Shown here: in pieces, positions 23,600-36,268 of the stretch
Position numbering within the stretch: position 1 is the stretch's first letter
How the letters are laid out: each line of letters opens with the position of its first letter
From: Sinonovacula constricta
Taxonomy: Eukaryota > Mollusca > Bivalvia > Cardiida > Solecurtidae
Length of the DNA: 64,000 bases
Direction of reading: 5' to 3'
Assembly (NCBI GenBank): GCA_007844125.1
Contig: CM017557.1
Span: forward strand, 65,520,349-65,584,348
Translations under genes and position numbers: made by a program
Notes under the pieces: generated by a model
What the model saw: only the letters and a program-made list of their open reading frames with translations
Database searches by the model: none
What the model was told of the DNA's origin: nothing

Positions 23600-23715
23600 G
23601 TGGTGAAGGAAGACCTCAGACAAATGGTTGGGTAGAACCACCAGTATACTAAAGGTGAGCTGGAAGACCTTGAACAGAACACTTACACCACAAGCAGGAT
23701 TAATGCCCACACTTT
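23600..23715 (-). mobile_element. SINE-B fragment (copy 3)
   Basis: GGTGAAGGAAGACCTCAGAC, GGGTAGAACCACCAGT and GAGCTGGAAGACC match the 3' half of SINE-B in reverse. Confidence 0.6.
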
Positions 23716-23719
23716 GAAG

Positions 23720-25040
23720 GGCTGAGAAGTTATAAGTTGGTGTCTTGGCCATAGTACAGAAAATTGTTATTTTGACTTGTGTTACTCATTGCAGAAAATG
23801 TAGTCCTGTAGAGTTTTATTGATCTGAGTGTGTGGCACTTAGCTTTAACAACCACAAATTTTAATAGGAAGTCGCATTACATTAAATTAATATGATTTTC
23901 AAGGCTGTAACAAATATTTTGTACTTAATGTCTATATTTTATTTATGTATTATAAAAACCAATAAAATATATATGTTATACAAACCATGTGTAAAATTTT
24001 GGTAGAATCAGTTGAGTTTTGAAAAGCAAACTGTTCAGTGTTGCGAATTATCCTGCATAAATTTACATACATTATATAGCAAGGCATGACTGCTTGGGTT
24101 TGCTCCATTTACATTTACAACCTTGTCATTTTCTAGTTACCTACTGTGCCTTTTATATTTTTTTCATTCATATGTGTAGTTTGCCGCAGAAAATGCGGGA
24201 GGTGTTCATGAAGATGGCAATGCTTGACATCAAAACAAGTGGCCTAGATACTATATCCTGCACAGGAGTAGATTAAGATGTGGGTGGACCTAACCTCATC
24301 CACCACCACCCACCCCTCTACCTCCCCTACCCATCCCCCTTCACGAATTCCCAGGCCATATGTTGAAACAATATTATATATAAATTCAATAAATTAAAAA
24401 AAATATGCGTGCATCAGTTTTGGTTCAGATAAGAGCCAGAAAGCATTTCAGACATTCCAGAAATATACATAATCAATCATAAAATATAACAAATAGCAAA
24501 GATGGTTAATATACAAATTCCACTTAATTAACATTAACAAAAAAAAATCACATCCCCTGACCCCCACTTCTAAAGTAAGATACTAGTCCCTGCCCTGTGA
24601 TGTACAAAGATTCAGAGGCATATTTAGTATATCCTGAATAAGAAAAGAGAATCCGCAATTTTTAGACTGATAATACATCTAAAGTTCAATAGCATAAATT
24701 TGATTGATAAAATGATGAAGATACTTGCCTTCCAAACCTTAGGATATACCTTAATTTTATAGGTCTAAAACTTTTCATAAAATTATTTTATTTTACACCG
24801 CCTGTGTTAAATTAGTAACCTTTGTAGCTTTATTTAAATTGTTACGGCATCTTGATTTATGATTTTTTTACTTTAGAAAAACATTTAAAGACATTTTCAA
24901 GATGTAAAATTTAGATGACCTTCATAAAAGGGAAAAACCCAGAACTCTATCTAGGTTGTCCTTACTTTTAGGTTTGGTTGTCAGTTATCACTGATGAAGC
25001 TTGGAGATTAAAACATGTCCTTGTTACCAGGAATGCTGTC
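23720..25040. other. Non-coding; weak exon-like segment and C-rich run inside
   Basis: A frame at 24190-24276 follows an AG after a pyrimidine tract (KMREVFMKMAML...) but lacks a donor. A C-rich run lies at about 24298-24342. Two CACAGG-type ends near 24258 and 24600 could bound a degraded DNA element. Confidence 0.3.
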
Positions 25041-25045
25041 AATTA

Positions 25046-25142
25046 ACTCTTAACCTGCTAAGCATAAATTGATCACACCTTGGCATAAAGTGTATATCAG
25101 GCAGCTCCCACTGACAGCCGTCGGATCAGGACCTGTTTTTTT
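25046..25142. repeat. Hairpin element, copy 7
   Basis: Begins with the terminal TTAACTCTTAACCTGCTAAG shared by full copies. The arms (TATATCAGGCAGCTCCC and CGTCGGATCAGGACC) are short. Confidence 0.65.
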
Positions 25143-25439
25143 AATTGTTATATTCTGAGCAATTTGTCTAGCAACCTTTTACATGTAGGACAAATAACCA
25201 AGTATTATAGGTATTTATTAACAAATGTTGCAGCCCAGGGTTCAAGTCCAACAAATAATGTCAAAGATGTCAGGTGTTGTATAAACAATCACATTAGGGA
25301 CAATTAGCACGGCCAAAGGTGAATGTATCTGGCATTATCTGCCTTATGTAAATATGTAACAAATAGGAATAGTAGGTCTACACATGGATTCAAACAAGAG
25401 ACCTCCCCAATACTACATTGTAGGTATGTGATTAAAGTG

Positions 25440-25530
25440 AAACTGCTAACAAAAGAGTAAGTCAAGATCAACCATTTGCTATTGGGAGGCTGTTTTACCA
25501 GGACCTGTAATATGTGCCATTGTTTTAATC
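25440..25530. repeat. Hairpin element, copy 8 (degraded)
   Basis: AACTGCTAACAAAAGAG, GTCAAGATCAACCATTTGC and CCAGGACCTGTAATATGTGC match the element loosely. Confidence 0.35.
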
Positions 25531-25582
25531 AGATATAGATATGTTTAATCATTTAGATAATAATTTTACATCACTGGTTGAA

Positions 25583-25620
25583 GAACTGTTGGTGGGATGT
25601 TTTAACCCCCAAACAATCAT
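25583..25620 (+). mobile_element. SINE-C 3' end fragment
   Basis: AACTGTTGGTGGGATG then TTAACCCCCAAAC resembles the conserved SINE-C tail. Confidence 0.4.
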
Positions 25621-25674
25621 AACATATTTTTGGAGAACATGTTTTGGATTGTTTTGTTTTAAACATAAATCATG

Positions 25675-25870
25675 ACACATTTACTGGTGGAGGAAGACAG
25701 AGGACAAATATCTGGGTAGATATACTAGTGCACTATACGTCAACTGGAAGACCTCCCTATGTGAAATTTCTTGTCCCGACTGGGACTCTAACCCAAGAAT
25801 TGATCAGCCATGGAGTCAGAGCAGTTAGAAGTTTGAAACTGTATCCACTAGGCCATGGGCCCCCTGTGTT
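25675..25870 (-). mobile_element. SINE-B copy 4
   Basis: GGTGGAGGAAGACAGAGGAC, GGGTAGATATACTAGTGCAC and GACTGGGACTCTAACCCA (B-box region in reverse) follow the SINE-B order. The 82-codon frame here is not a gene. Confidence 0.75.
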
Positions 25871-26565
25871 TTGGAAAAAACATGTATGCTAAGTAGCGAA
25901 GGGTCCAATGGACTACTTTAATATTAAACACTTTAGCCTCAATTTGTACGGATAGTGTAAATTTTTTCTTTCTTCTGTTGTTTTGGATACCTTTGACAAG
26001 AAAGCTTTTGTCTTATAATAGCCTCATGACATACCAGGTACAGGTATTAGGTAAAGATAATTAGGTTAGGCCATTGTGGTATAGAAAAGTAATTGAGTCC
26101 TTAATAACTAAATAATCTAGCGACCTTTGAGGTTATAATTATTACTTGTGCAACGTTGAATGAAAAAGCGATAGTTTAAACATATTTTATAGTTCAGCTT
26201 CATGGAATAAATGAAAATACAAAATAGCTTCTGACAAAATAGTAATAGTTTCACAAAGCAATGATTTCCAAAACTACATGTAACTACACCATTCATCATC
26301 TTAAGTTTATATTTGTAACTACAAACATGTAACTTAATTTATATTATTCAAGTTTTTCTTGCTATTAATGGTTTCAGCAATGTACTTTGTGTAAAAATTT
26401 GTACCTGAATCATTAACCAAAACTTTTTGGCGATATGCATAGTAAGTATTGATTTAAAGCGAGCCTTTTAGTAAGGGGAATAACTGTGCATATGATTACC
26501 CATATAAGAGTTAATTCCCTTGGTTACAAAAATAAAAGTTGGACACAAAGACATTAAAATAAGGC

Positions 26566-26672
26566 CATGCTAAGCACCAATTGACCAGGCATAGGCAAAT
26601 ATTTAAATCCAGATCTGCCATCTCCCCTGGGAGCCGTCTGATCAGGATCTAGACTGCTTCTGAGTCACCTGG
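26566..26672. repeat. Hairpin element, copy 9
   Basis: Starts CATGCTAAGCACCAATTGACC; arms ATCCAGATCTGCCATCTCCC and GGGAGCCGTCTGATCAGGAT. Confidence 0.7.
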
Positions 26673-26877
26673 AACCTGTCCAGTTACCTTTTTTTGTAAT
26701 TGTAAAGCAGCAATGTAAGAATTTAGTATTGTCTGTTAGAATTTACTTGAGACAAATAAATATGCCGCTGATGTTCGACTATTTATATAAATATGCACTG
26801 GTTAGTATTTTCGGATTCAATTGGCTTTAATACACAATAACACTGGAGCACATAATAGCAAAGTGTATTTGGTCTAT

Positions 26878-26945
26878 TGGTAACGATGCTCAACTATCGA
26901 GCAGGTGGTTGATGGTTCGTACCCTGATCATGTTAGAATTTGTTT
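26878..26945 (+). mobile_element. tRNA-like remnant
   Basis: TTGGTCTATTGGTAACGATG resembles an A box and ATGGTTCGTACCCTG a B box at tRNA spacing. It does not fold convincingly as a functional tRNA, so it is probably a SINE head. Confidence 0.35.
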
Positions 26946-27104
26946 GTTTGTTATTTTCTATGTTTAGCCTTTAATTATAATAAAAAAAAGAAATAAATAA
27001 TAAAAAAAATGTAACCAAACACAAAATTTAAAAAAAAGTGAAATTAAATAATGAAATTAATTTGAAAAACATTCAGGAAAAAAAGTATACAAAAAACAAA
27101 GAAC

Positions 27105-27180
27105 ATAGGGAGTGGGGACTGGAAACAGCGACCTTCGGTTCTTGTAGATTGGCAGGCTCTAACCACTGTGCCAATTTCCT
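27105..27180 (-). mobile_element. tRNA-like remnant
   Basis: The reverse strand carries TTGGCACAGTGGTTAGAGCC and a degraded B box (CTGTTTCCAGTCCCC). Probable SINE head. Confidence 0.35.
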
Positions 27181-27184
27181 TTCA

Positions 27185-28445
27185 CCTAGTTCATTCATCA
27201 AACAATTATTTATACTTTAAATGATTCACTGAAGTTACCAAATTCTTAGGAAATTGTTCCGATATTATACAGAAAGTGATAAACCTCAAGTTAATTTTAA
27301 CAGACAATATATATAATTAACAAATGCAAAACACAAATGGTTATACTTATTGCTGTAATTTAACACATTAATCAGTAAACATGTGTATTATTTGACCATT
27401 ATCTAAATTGCATTTATGTTAATCATAGAAAAATTAATTTCTATGAGAGTTAGCACATATATTAAATTTTGAACCAATGGCAAAGGCGCCTTGCCACTAA
27501 ATTCTCTCAGTGCAGCTGATGCTTGTGGCAAGTGCTAGCTGTTTCAGTAGTAAGTGTGGGCTTAACACGGTTGGGTTGCTAGCCTTATGCCCAGCTTCAT
27601 CCTTTCTTACCCAGGCTTGGTACCAGCCATAGCACCGATAAGGTACACAAATAAAAACAAGAAATGTAAAAGTGACAAAAACTCTGAGATTTTAAATACA
27701 TGAAGAAGATACACTAGTTACTGCCTCGGTATTGTCAGTTGGCAAAAGGACCAAATGGCATGCTTAAACCTGGTTAATGAAGCACTCTGACTTTGTATTT
27801 GCCGAAGATTTTTCTGAAGACAAAAACAGTTATAAATTGTGTTGTTTCACAAAGTTTGTGACTTTTATTTGCTGTCGCGTGGAAGTCCATTAGGCATTAT
27901 AAGATTTTAATGATAAAATATTTCATATTTGACACCTTTTTAAATTGACATTTCTCCACACTGCCTGGCTTAGAGGATCTTCAAGTGCACTTGTGTTGCT
28001 TTTATGGTTCTTCCTAAAATTATAGGTCCCTCTGCATCAATAACAGCCTTTTATCTTGTTATATAATGACATAGTTGTATAACTTTTTTCTCAGCACCGT
28101 ATGACTTATAAAGTGTCGATGTGCCGTAAAAACCCAAATCCTAAAACTTTTTTCTAATTTTTGTTATGCTGTTATACTATTTTACTTTTTTTGTTTATAA
28201 CATGATACTTTTTGTGTGTGTGTGTGTCTATCTCTTATTTTTAATCTGGTCTGATCGTTTTTGTTTACCAGTTCACAAACTTCAACAAAAACAAACTGTG
28301 TCCTTGCCCTTCCATATAGTTTATTGCTATAGCCTAGTAACTGATACTTATCAATCTACATATGTCTGAATGAATAAGATTGAACAAAGCGATAGTCATG
28401 ACATTCACACCTTTAACTATTTCTTATAAGGTTTATATTCTTTTT
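27185..28445. other. Non-coding
   Basis: No exon or repeat family recognised; a short (GT)n run lies near 28214. Confidence 0.4.
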
Positions 28446-28452
28446 ATTGATC

Positions 28453-28640
28453 ACTTAACCTGCCATGCTTATATTGTTCAGGCTTAGGCAAACAGTATAG
28501 ATCCTGATCAGACAACTCCCTCCTGGAAGCTGTCTGATCAGGATCTGCACTATTTGCTGTTGAGATACAAGTGGATTTTTAAAAATGACTAGGAATTTGT
28601 CTAAAGGGGTAAATAATGAAAAGGCATGGTAAGGAGTAGG
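28453..28640. repeat. Hairpin element, copy 10 (near full length)
   Basis: Starts CACTTAACCTGCCATGC. The arms (AGATCCTGATCAGACAAC and GCTGTCTGATCAGGATCTGC, then ACTATTTGCTG) pair over about 30 bases around a loop of about 10. One of the best copies. Confidence 0.9.
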
Positions 28641-28985
28641 GAAAAACTCATAACTAGACTATAAAAGAATCAGTGACAGCCCGTAGCTATAACAAGTCAC
28701 AATTGATGAGTCATGAATGATACAATTGAAGGTCAGGAAATATATTGATGTAAGCAATCTTTTATTTCACAGATATAACATCCTTTATATACAAGAAGAA
28801 TGATCAGGCGTGTGAAACTAGAAAGCTTCATTGCCTGAAACATGATGCAAATCTAAGTAACATAGTTAATTTATTATGTCATGTTTAATTTCTTTTTAAC
28901 TGTCTCTGGTGATTTGTCAGCCCTTAATCATACAGGTTTAAAATCTGGTTGTGGTGATAACTTAATGTGAGGATCACAACCAGCA

Positions 28986-29376
28986 GGCCTGTCCAGGCGC
29001 GTAGCTGGGTCGTTTTTGAAGTTACGCACAGTTACAAGGGGAATAACCTTTGTAGAAATACTTTTGAATATATTTAGTTCTTTTCTAATGAATAACGGGT
29101 AAAATGCGAACATGCGAGGAACTTTACGCAAAGTACGAACGACTAAAATCCTGACGTGTCTAAGTTTAATCATTTAGAAAAACATCAACTTGATTGGTGT
29201 GGTCATAAGATTTAATAACATACAAATTGCAGAGAAAAAATATATCATACCTAACCCGGGTTAGGTATCGACTTTCTTTGTGTTTTTGGTACTTTTAGGT
29301 TTTCGATTTTTCGAACGGAGGATACGCACGTGCGTAAAGTGCGTAATGGCAGAAACGCGAAAACCTGGACCTGTCT
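28986..29376. mobile_element. CpG-rich segment with imperfect inverted ends; possible MITE
   Basis: Left CTGTCCAGGCGCGTAGC and TTACGCAC are mirrored on the right by GTGCGTAA and CCTGGACC. CpG density stands out from the surroundings. It contains the perfect palindrome TACCTAACCCGGGTTAGGTA (29248-29267). The 81-codon minus-strand frame has no support. No target-site duplication found. Confidence 0.4.
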
Positions 29377-29389
29377 GTACACTGATCAT

Positions 29390-31465
29390 TCTAAGCTTAT
29401 TTTTTCTTATTATCTGATCATTCTTAAGCTAATTTTAAACTAAGAAAATCTCACAAGGTGTTTTTTTCACTGCCAGGGAAAGGGACTCATGCCCTGTAAT
29501 TTTTGAGAAGACAGTGATTTCTACCTTAAAGGGGAATGAAATTAATCTGATGTTAAATTACTTTTTTGTGGGGGAAAACTGCATGATTTTAAAGAAATTT
29601 TCTTGGGGGAAGGCTTCTATAAACGGCTCTTACAAAAGAAGGGAAGAAAAAAGCCCTGACACATGACCACATACTTTTGCGATCACTTTACATGATAATC
29701 TGGGTAATCAACTTTAATGTTTATATCTGTTTTTAGCTAAAATCATCATCATGTTTATTTATGGATTTGGAAAACCAATATTTAATGTGATACATTTTAT
29801 GACTTGTACTGTCTAACAGTTGATGTAATGTTACAAACAGCCTTTAACTAAAGTACTAGATTTTCCAGCAAAATTGCCCAGAATAGAGGTAAGATGATGT
29901 TACATGTATTAGATTTAGTCAAGCTGTGGGATACCACCTTTAACTGGATGAGTAATGATAAGACAAACAGACAAGCTCCACATACAAATCTAAGTTTGGC
30001 ATTTTCCTTTTATAAATCTGTTTTATTTTTGTTTCTGTTGTTTCTAAATTTTACCTACTATTAACAAGAAAAAAAAAAATAGGGGACAATTTAATGATGT
30101 TCGGCATGATAAGGTTTGGGGATATTAACATACCATCCAAAAGAAACCAACACGATATAAACACTGATATACATAATATAAAACTGTAGTCCAGAATATT
30201 TTCAATACCTCATTATCATCATATAACAGGAAAGAAAAAAGCCTTTTTATTGTGGTCAAACCTGGGATGGGAAGAACTTGACATAGATATATGTCATTTA
30301 AATCTGCACTTGCTCTGTGCATATTTGGAATATTGTCAACCATATTGCGTATTTGTATTTAGAAAAACATTCTATGGGTGTAGGCAAGTGTCAGTTTTCA
30401 GCATATGATACTTCTATTCATGCATTGGCTTGGAATGAATAGCGATTACAGCAATGCAAGTACCTTTAACATGATATGGTGTTATTTGTTATGTGTGATG
30501 TTGATGTGAAATCTTATATAAGAAAGCTTGTATACTGGAAAAGGCATAAACACTTCTTAGTTTTCCAATGGAGGAGATGATGTTGACGGTGAAAATTGGT
30601 GAACATGTCATAAGTGTGGGACTGTGGTAGACTAAGTTATGAACTTTGTTTCTGATGTGTTTCTTGCACATTGTTACAGTCTTCTATTATACATGATTTT
30701 ATTCAATAGGTTGGGTGGGATTATTCCAATTTTATTTTTATTTTATTTTTGTTAAGTTGCCAAAGTGTGTTTTTCTGTGCTTGGATAGATAGTTCGTTCA
30801 GAGTTGTTGGAATAAAATGTGGTAAAAAAGGAAACTTGAAATTGAGGTAGTTGGAAAAGTGTATTCTGTAGGGATTTCATTTAAGGTAAAAGAAAGTGTT
30901 CAGTGATGTGTAATTAGCAGTGTATAGATTAAGCCTGATTAAAACCAGTTTAATAATAATTAACATGTGATATGTAATAGAATTGTATTTTGTTGCTTAT
31001 AATTATATTTTTATCGGACATACAAATACATATTTTTATTTGTTGCTCTCTTTTTTTCATGTTGCCTAAACTACAGTACTGTGTAAATTTTGTGATGATA
31101 AAAAGCACAGATGTGATCTTGTGCATTTTTATTGTTTATTGCTAATATAAAATCCTTACTTGAAGGCATTTTCTGCTGTTACTGTTTACTGTTAAAAAAC
31201 AACAGAGAAAAGTTACTGACGCTCGTTCATGGGACTGGTTTGACCAGTCTTGTTTTCTCTTTATCATCACAGAACCTTACCAACTCCTGATAAATCGTTG
31301 GTAGAAATTGACTTCCGATTGTCCAATTTTGCCCCTAGAACAGGTTTATCTTGGATTCAATAGTCAGATCTTGGAATTTTAATCTAAGGGCTGTCATCAG
31401 TAAATCAGACAGGTCAAGTTTTATTAACACTGATGAAAAATTGACCATCTTTTGAAGATGTTTCA
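29390..31465. other. Non-coding
   Basis: No exon or repeat family recognised. Confidence 0.4.
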
Positions 31466-31469
31466 AAGT

Positions 31470-31545
31470 TAATTCTTCACCTACTATGCACAAATTGGGT
31501 AAAACAATGGTGTAGATTCAGATCAGCAAGCTTGCATTCAGAATA
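31470..31545. repeat. Hairpin element, left half only (copy 11)
   Basis: CACCTACTATGCACAAATTG and GTGTAGATTCAGATCAGC match the start and left arm; the right arm is absent. Confidence 0.5.
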
Positions 31546-31649
31546 TATTGTTGCTTATAGTTAAATATTTACCTCTTTGGAATATTATGAAGTAAACTAA
31601 ATCAGCAGGAAAATATATTAAACTTGGTGGTAAAAACAACCCTTTCAGG

Positions 31650-33236
31650 TCTTTCTAGAGCTTATAAGAAAGTCACTGGTTCTACCCAGCTTTTTTTTCA
31701 TGAGCTTTGTAAAGTCGCTGGTTCTACCCACCTGTTTTGCCCAGTTTCCTTGAGCTTTGAGGAAAGTGATTCATTCTAGGCTGCTATTCTGTTGTGTCTC
31801 CCTGGAGCTTGGTGAAAAGTCAGTGGTTCTAGCCAGCTATTTTGTTGTGTCATCCTAGATCTTTGAGAAAAGTCAGTGGTTCTAGCCAGCTATTTTGTTG
31901 TGTCACCCTGGAGCTTTGAGAAAAGTCAGTGGTTCTAGCCAGCTATTTTGTTGTGTCACACTGGAGCTTTGAGAAAAAGTCAGTGGTTCTAGCCAGCTAT
32001 TTTGTTGTGTCTCCCTGGAGCTTTGAGAAAAAATCAGTGGTTCTAGCCAGCTATTTTGTTGTGTCTCCCTGGAGCTTTGAGAAAAAGTCAGTGGTTCTAG
32101 CCAGCTATTTTGTTGTGTCTCCCTGGAGCTTTGAGAAAAAGTCAGTGGTTCTAGCCAGCTATTTTGTTGTGTCTCCCTGGAGCTTTGAAAAAAGTCAGTG
32201 GTTCTAGCCAGCTATTTTGTTGTGTCTCCCTGGAGCTTTGAGAAAAGTCAGTGGTTCTACCCAGCTATTTTGTTGTGTCTCCCTGGAGCTTTGAGAAAAG
32301 TCAGTGGTTCTACCCAGCTTTTTTGTTGTGTCTTCCTGGAGCTTTGTGAAAAAGTCAGTGGTTCTACCCAGCTATTTTGTTGTGTTTCCCTAGAGCTTTG
32401 AGAAAAGTCAGTGGTTCTACCCAGCTATTTTGTTGTGTCACCCTGGAGCTTTGAGAAAAGTCAGTGGTTCTAGCCAGCTATTTTGTTGTGTTTCCTGGAG
32501 CTTGGTGAAAAGTCATTGGTTCTAGCCAGCTATTTTGTTGTGTCACCCTGGAGCTTTGTGAAAAGTCAGTGGTTCTAGCCAGCTATTTTGTTGTGTCTCC
32601 CTGGAGCTTTGAGAAAAGTCAGTGGTTCTAGACAGCTATTTTGTTGTGTCTCCCTGGAGCTTTGAGAAAAGTCAGTGGTTCTAGCCAGCTATTTTGTTGT
32701 GTTTCCCTGGAGCTTTGTGAAAAAGTCAGTGATTTCTAGCCAGCTATTTTGTTGTGTCTCCCTGGAGCTTTGTGAAAAGTCAGTGGTTCTTGCCAGCTAT
32801 TTTGTTGTGTCACCCTGGAGCTTTGAGAAAAGTCGGTGGTTCTACCCAGCTATTTTGTTGTGTCTCCCTAGAGCTTTGTGACAAAGTCAGTGGTTCTACC
32901 CAGCTATTTTGTTTTGTCTCCCTGGAGCTTTGAGAAAAGTCAATGGTTCTAGCCAGCTATTTTGTTGTGTCTCCCTGAAGCTTTGAGAAAGGTCAGTGGT
33001 TCTACCCAGCTATTTTGTTGTGTCACCCTGGAGCTTTGTGAAAAGTCATTGGTTCTAGCCAGCTATTTTGTTGTGTCTCCCTGGAGCTTTGTGAAAAGCC
33101 AGTTGTTCTAGCCAGCTATTTTGTTGTGTCTCCCTGGAGCTTTGAGAAAAGTCAGTGGTTCTAGCCAGCTATTTTGTTGTGTCTCCCCGGAGCTTTGTGA
33201 AAAAGTCAGTGGTTCTAGCCAGCTATTGTCAGGTCT
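31650..33236. repeat. 53-bp minisatellite, about 30 units
   Basis: Unit begins GTCAGTGGTTCTAGCCAGC and ends with CTGGAGCTTTGAGAAAA. The length of the A run varies, so frames shift between units, and the apparent proteins with VVLASYFVVSPWSFEK repeats are artefacts. Part of the unit (GTGGTTCTACCCA, then ATTTTGTT, then GTCTCCCT) resembles SINE-B. Confidence 0.97.
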
Positions 33237-33424
33237 CCCTCCATCAATAATAGGTGTAGGTGCAGTTTATATAAAAACAAAACTGCCTTAATAATGCACA
33301 ATCAAATCATCAACTGAGTATAATTATGGTGTATGTCCTTGATGCCGTAATGAATCTGTAACTTGGATTAGAGAATGTTTAATATTGTTTTAACTAGCAC
33401 AGGTTTGTTTCTTGTCTTGATTTT

Positions 33425-33650
33425 GGAAAACATCACAGCGACGAAAACGTCACAGCGACCAGTTATGATCATTATAGTGATGTCCAGATATTATGTCTGG
33501 GAAGAGCCACTAGCACAATGCATGTCTGCTGCAAGACCTTTCAACATTAAGTCCTTCGCCCCGAATTGCACTGGAACCCATTCGGTGGGAGGCTAAACAG
33601 TTTGAGGTGTTACAAGTCCGCCACTCTACAACAAGGCTACAGGCACCCCT
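33425..33650 (-). mobile_element. SINE-B copy 5
   Basis: Contains ATCATTATAGTGATGTCCAG, AAGTCCTTCGCCCCGAATTG and the reversed tRNA part (GCCACTCTACAACAAGGC). Confidence 0.75.
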
Positions 33651-33654
33651 TACA

Positions 33655-33995
33655 CAGGTTTATAACAAGGTGCAATTTGCAATACAACACATCATATTTG
33701 ATACCTTAATTATACTTCAAAGTGACATTAAGCTTTTATGCTTGGTTTTATCTATGTAACTTTAGTCATCTTCTTGTATTGAAAGTTTGTTTTTCAATTT
33801 TTCCATTTCTTAAAGGACCATTTCCATCAAATGCAGATAACATGTTGCCTTAACTGTGGTAGCATGTATTGATATATAATTAGAAAAAAACATACCATCC
33901 CTGACACTACCCAGCTAAGGAGAACATTAACAGAACATATCAACCAGTTATGTAACAACCGTTTTAAGCTGGGCGTTAGCAAAATGAGGTTAACT
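33655..33995. other. Non-coding
   Basis: Nothing recognised. Confidence 0.4.
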
Positions 33996-33999
33996 TTGC

Positions 34000-34102
34000 C
34001 CTTTAACACTAATTGATCAGGTTGAGGTAACAGTATAGGTCCAGATGGGCCTGAACTGCTGGGAGCTGTCAGGTCAGGTCTGTGCTCTTTGTTGCTAAGT
34101 TT
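34000..34102. repeat. Hairpin element, copy 12
   Basis: CTTTAACACTAATTGATCAGG start; arms AGTATAGGTCCAGATGGG and GAGCTGTCAGGTCAGGTCTG. Confidence 0.65.
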
Positions 34103-34104
34103 CT

Positions 34105-34776
34105 GGCTGTATGTTACTTTTGCATGTAGTTTTTAGCAAATAACTAAGATTTTGTTTGCTTATTAAATAAATTAAGCTTGATAAGGGTGAAACAGTACAA
34201 GATCTTAGGTGTTAGAGGGTTGGTACAACTAACTTTATGATTCATGATCGCATTATGATTATTATGTATGCTTGGGTAACTTGTTTGATAGATATTTAAT
34301 GATTAAATCCATTTAGTTACAGTAATACAAGTTTAGCAACAAAATTTTGTTTACGTCTTGATGTCTATGAGTTGACATTGAACACATTCATGCTTCTAAA
34401 CATGAAAAAGGTTTTAAAAAATGAAGGTTATATCTGATTTTAAATACATTTTACAAAATTTAACTCAAGATGCAAGGGATTTTGTGCATATGTTATGTCA
34501 TCTTCTTGTAATTAATTGACATATTTAATATAGTTTACATTTAATTAAGAATTTTACCTTTTAAGTCTCTGATCTATATACATTCATTTTAAAAAAATCT
34601 CCACTTTAAATGTAGTTATGTAAGTAGCATTTGTAACCCTCGAAATTAAATTATTGTATTGAGTGATCATTTTGTGACATACATGTATCTGTCAATTAAG
34701 TAATAATTAAGAAATGAAAGATTAATTTGCATTACTTTATTGTAAAAAAGCACAACTTGTTCAAGGCTTAAAAACT
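34105..34776. other. Non-coding
   Basis: Very AT-rich; nothing recognised. Confidence 0.4.
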
Positions 34777-36131
34777 TACACTTGCATGAATGTATGTGTT
34801 TAGTACACTTGCATGAATGTATGTGTGTTTAGTACATTTGCATGAATGTATGTGTATTTAGTACACTTGCATGAATGTATGTGTATTTGGTACACTTGCA
34901 TGAATGTATGTATATTTATTATATGTGCATGAATGTATGTGTATTAAGTACACTTGCATGAATGTATGTGTATTTAGTACACTTGCATGAATGTGTGTGT
35001 ATTTAGTACACTTGCATGAATGTATGTATATTTATTATATGTGCATGAATGTATGTGTATTTAGTACACTTGCATGAATGTATGTGTATTTAGTACACTT
35101 GCATGAATGTATGTATATTAAGTACACTTGCATGAACGTATGTGTATTAAGTACACTTGCATGAATGTATGTATATTTATTATATGTGCATGAATGTATG
35201 TGTATTTAGTACACTTGCATGAATGTATGTGTATTAAGTACACTTGCATGAATGTATGTGTATTTAGTACACTTGTATGAATGTATGTGTATTTAGTACA
35301 CTTGCATGATGAATGTATGTGTATTTAGTACACTTGCATGAATGTATGTGTATTTAGTACACTTGCATGAATGTATGTGTATTTAGTACACTTGTATGAA
35401 TGTATGTGTATTTAGTACACTTGCATGATGAATGTATGTGTATTTAGTACACTTGCATGAATGTATGTGTATTAAGTACACTTGCATGAATGTATATATA
35501 TTTATTATACGTGCATGAATGTATGTGTATTTAGTACACTTGCATGAATGTATGTGTATTTTTGTTTCTTTCGACTTCTATCTTTGAATGTTGTGAATTA
35601 ATAACCTCATATGCAAACATTTGTCTGGAGTCTTAGTCTACTGTTGTGATCATAATTGTATATTTATTATATGTGCATGAATGTATGTGTATTAAGTACA
35701 CTTGCATGAATGTATGTGTATTTAGTACACTTGCATGAATGTTTGTGTATTTAGTACACTTGCATGAATGTATGTGTATTAAGTACACTTGCATGAATGT
35801 ATGTGTATTAAGTACACTTGCATGAATGTATGTATATTTATTATATGTGCATGAATGTATGTGTATTTAGTACACTTGCATGAATGTATGTGTATTAAGT
35901 ACACTTGCATGAATGTATGTGTATTTAGTACACTTGTATGAATGTATGTGTATTTAGTACACTTGCATGATGAATGTATGTGTATTTAGTACACTTGCAT
36001 GAATGTATGTGTATTTAGTACACTTGCATGAATGTATGTGTATTAAGTACACTTGCATGAATGTATATATATTTATTATACGTGCATGAATGTATGTGTA
36101 TTTAGTACACTTGCATGAATGTATGTGTATT
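34777..36131. repeat. 29-bp minisatellite with embedded 571-bp duplication
   Basis: Unit GTATTTAGTACACTTGCATG plus AATGTATGT, with regular variants containing TATTTATTATATGTG. About 27 units (34777-35560) are followed by a unique spacer of about 99 bp. About 16 more units and the same spacer follow (36132-36230). Copies of the spacer are exactly 571 bp apart. Confidence 0.97.
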
Positions 36132-36230
36132 TTTGTTTCTTTCGACTTCTATCTTTGAATGTTGTGAATTAATAACCTCATATGCAAACATTTGTCTGGA
36201 GTCTTAGTCTACTGTTGTGATCATAATTGT
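35089..36230. repeat. 571-bp tandem duplication (higher-order repeat)
   Basis: Matching landmarks GTGATCATAATTGT lie at 35646-35659 and 36217-36230, and the spacers appear near-identical. This points to a recent event. Confidence 0.85.
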
Positions 36231-36268
36231 GTGATTTATAAAAACACACACAAAAATTACTTTTAATT

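Noticed and set aside
26878..26945. Functional tRNA gene
   Set aside because: A and B boxes are present but no convincing acceptor stem or anticodon arm was found; more likely a SINE head.
29868..29889. Possible 20-nt micro-exon before AGAG|GTAAGA
   Set aside because: Too short and too weak an acceptor to support without transcripts.
31929..32881. Repetitive proteins with VVLASYFVVSPWSFEK units
   Set aside because: Frame of a minisatellite whose A-run length varies; no splice or start context.
34777..36131. CRISPR-like array
   Set aside because: Units are contiguous without unique spacers of regular size; it is a minisatellite in animal DNA.
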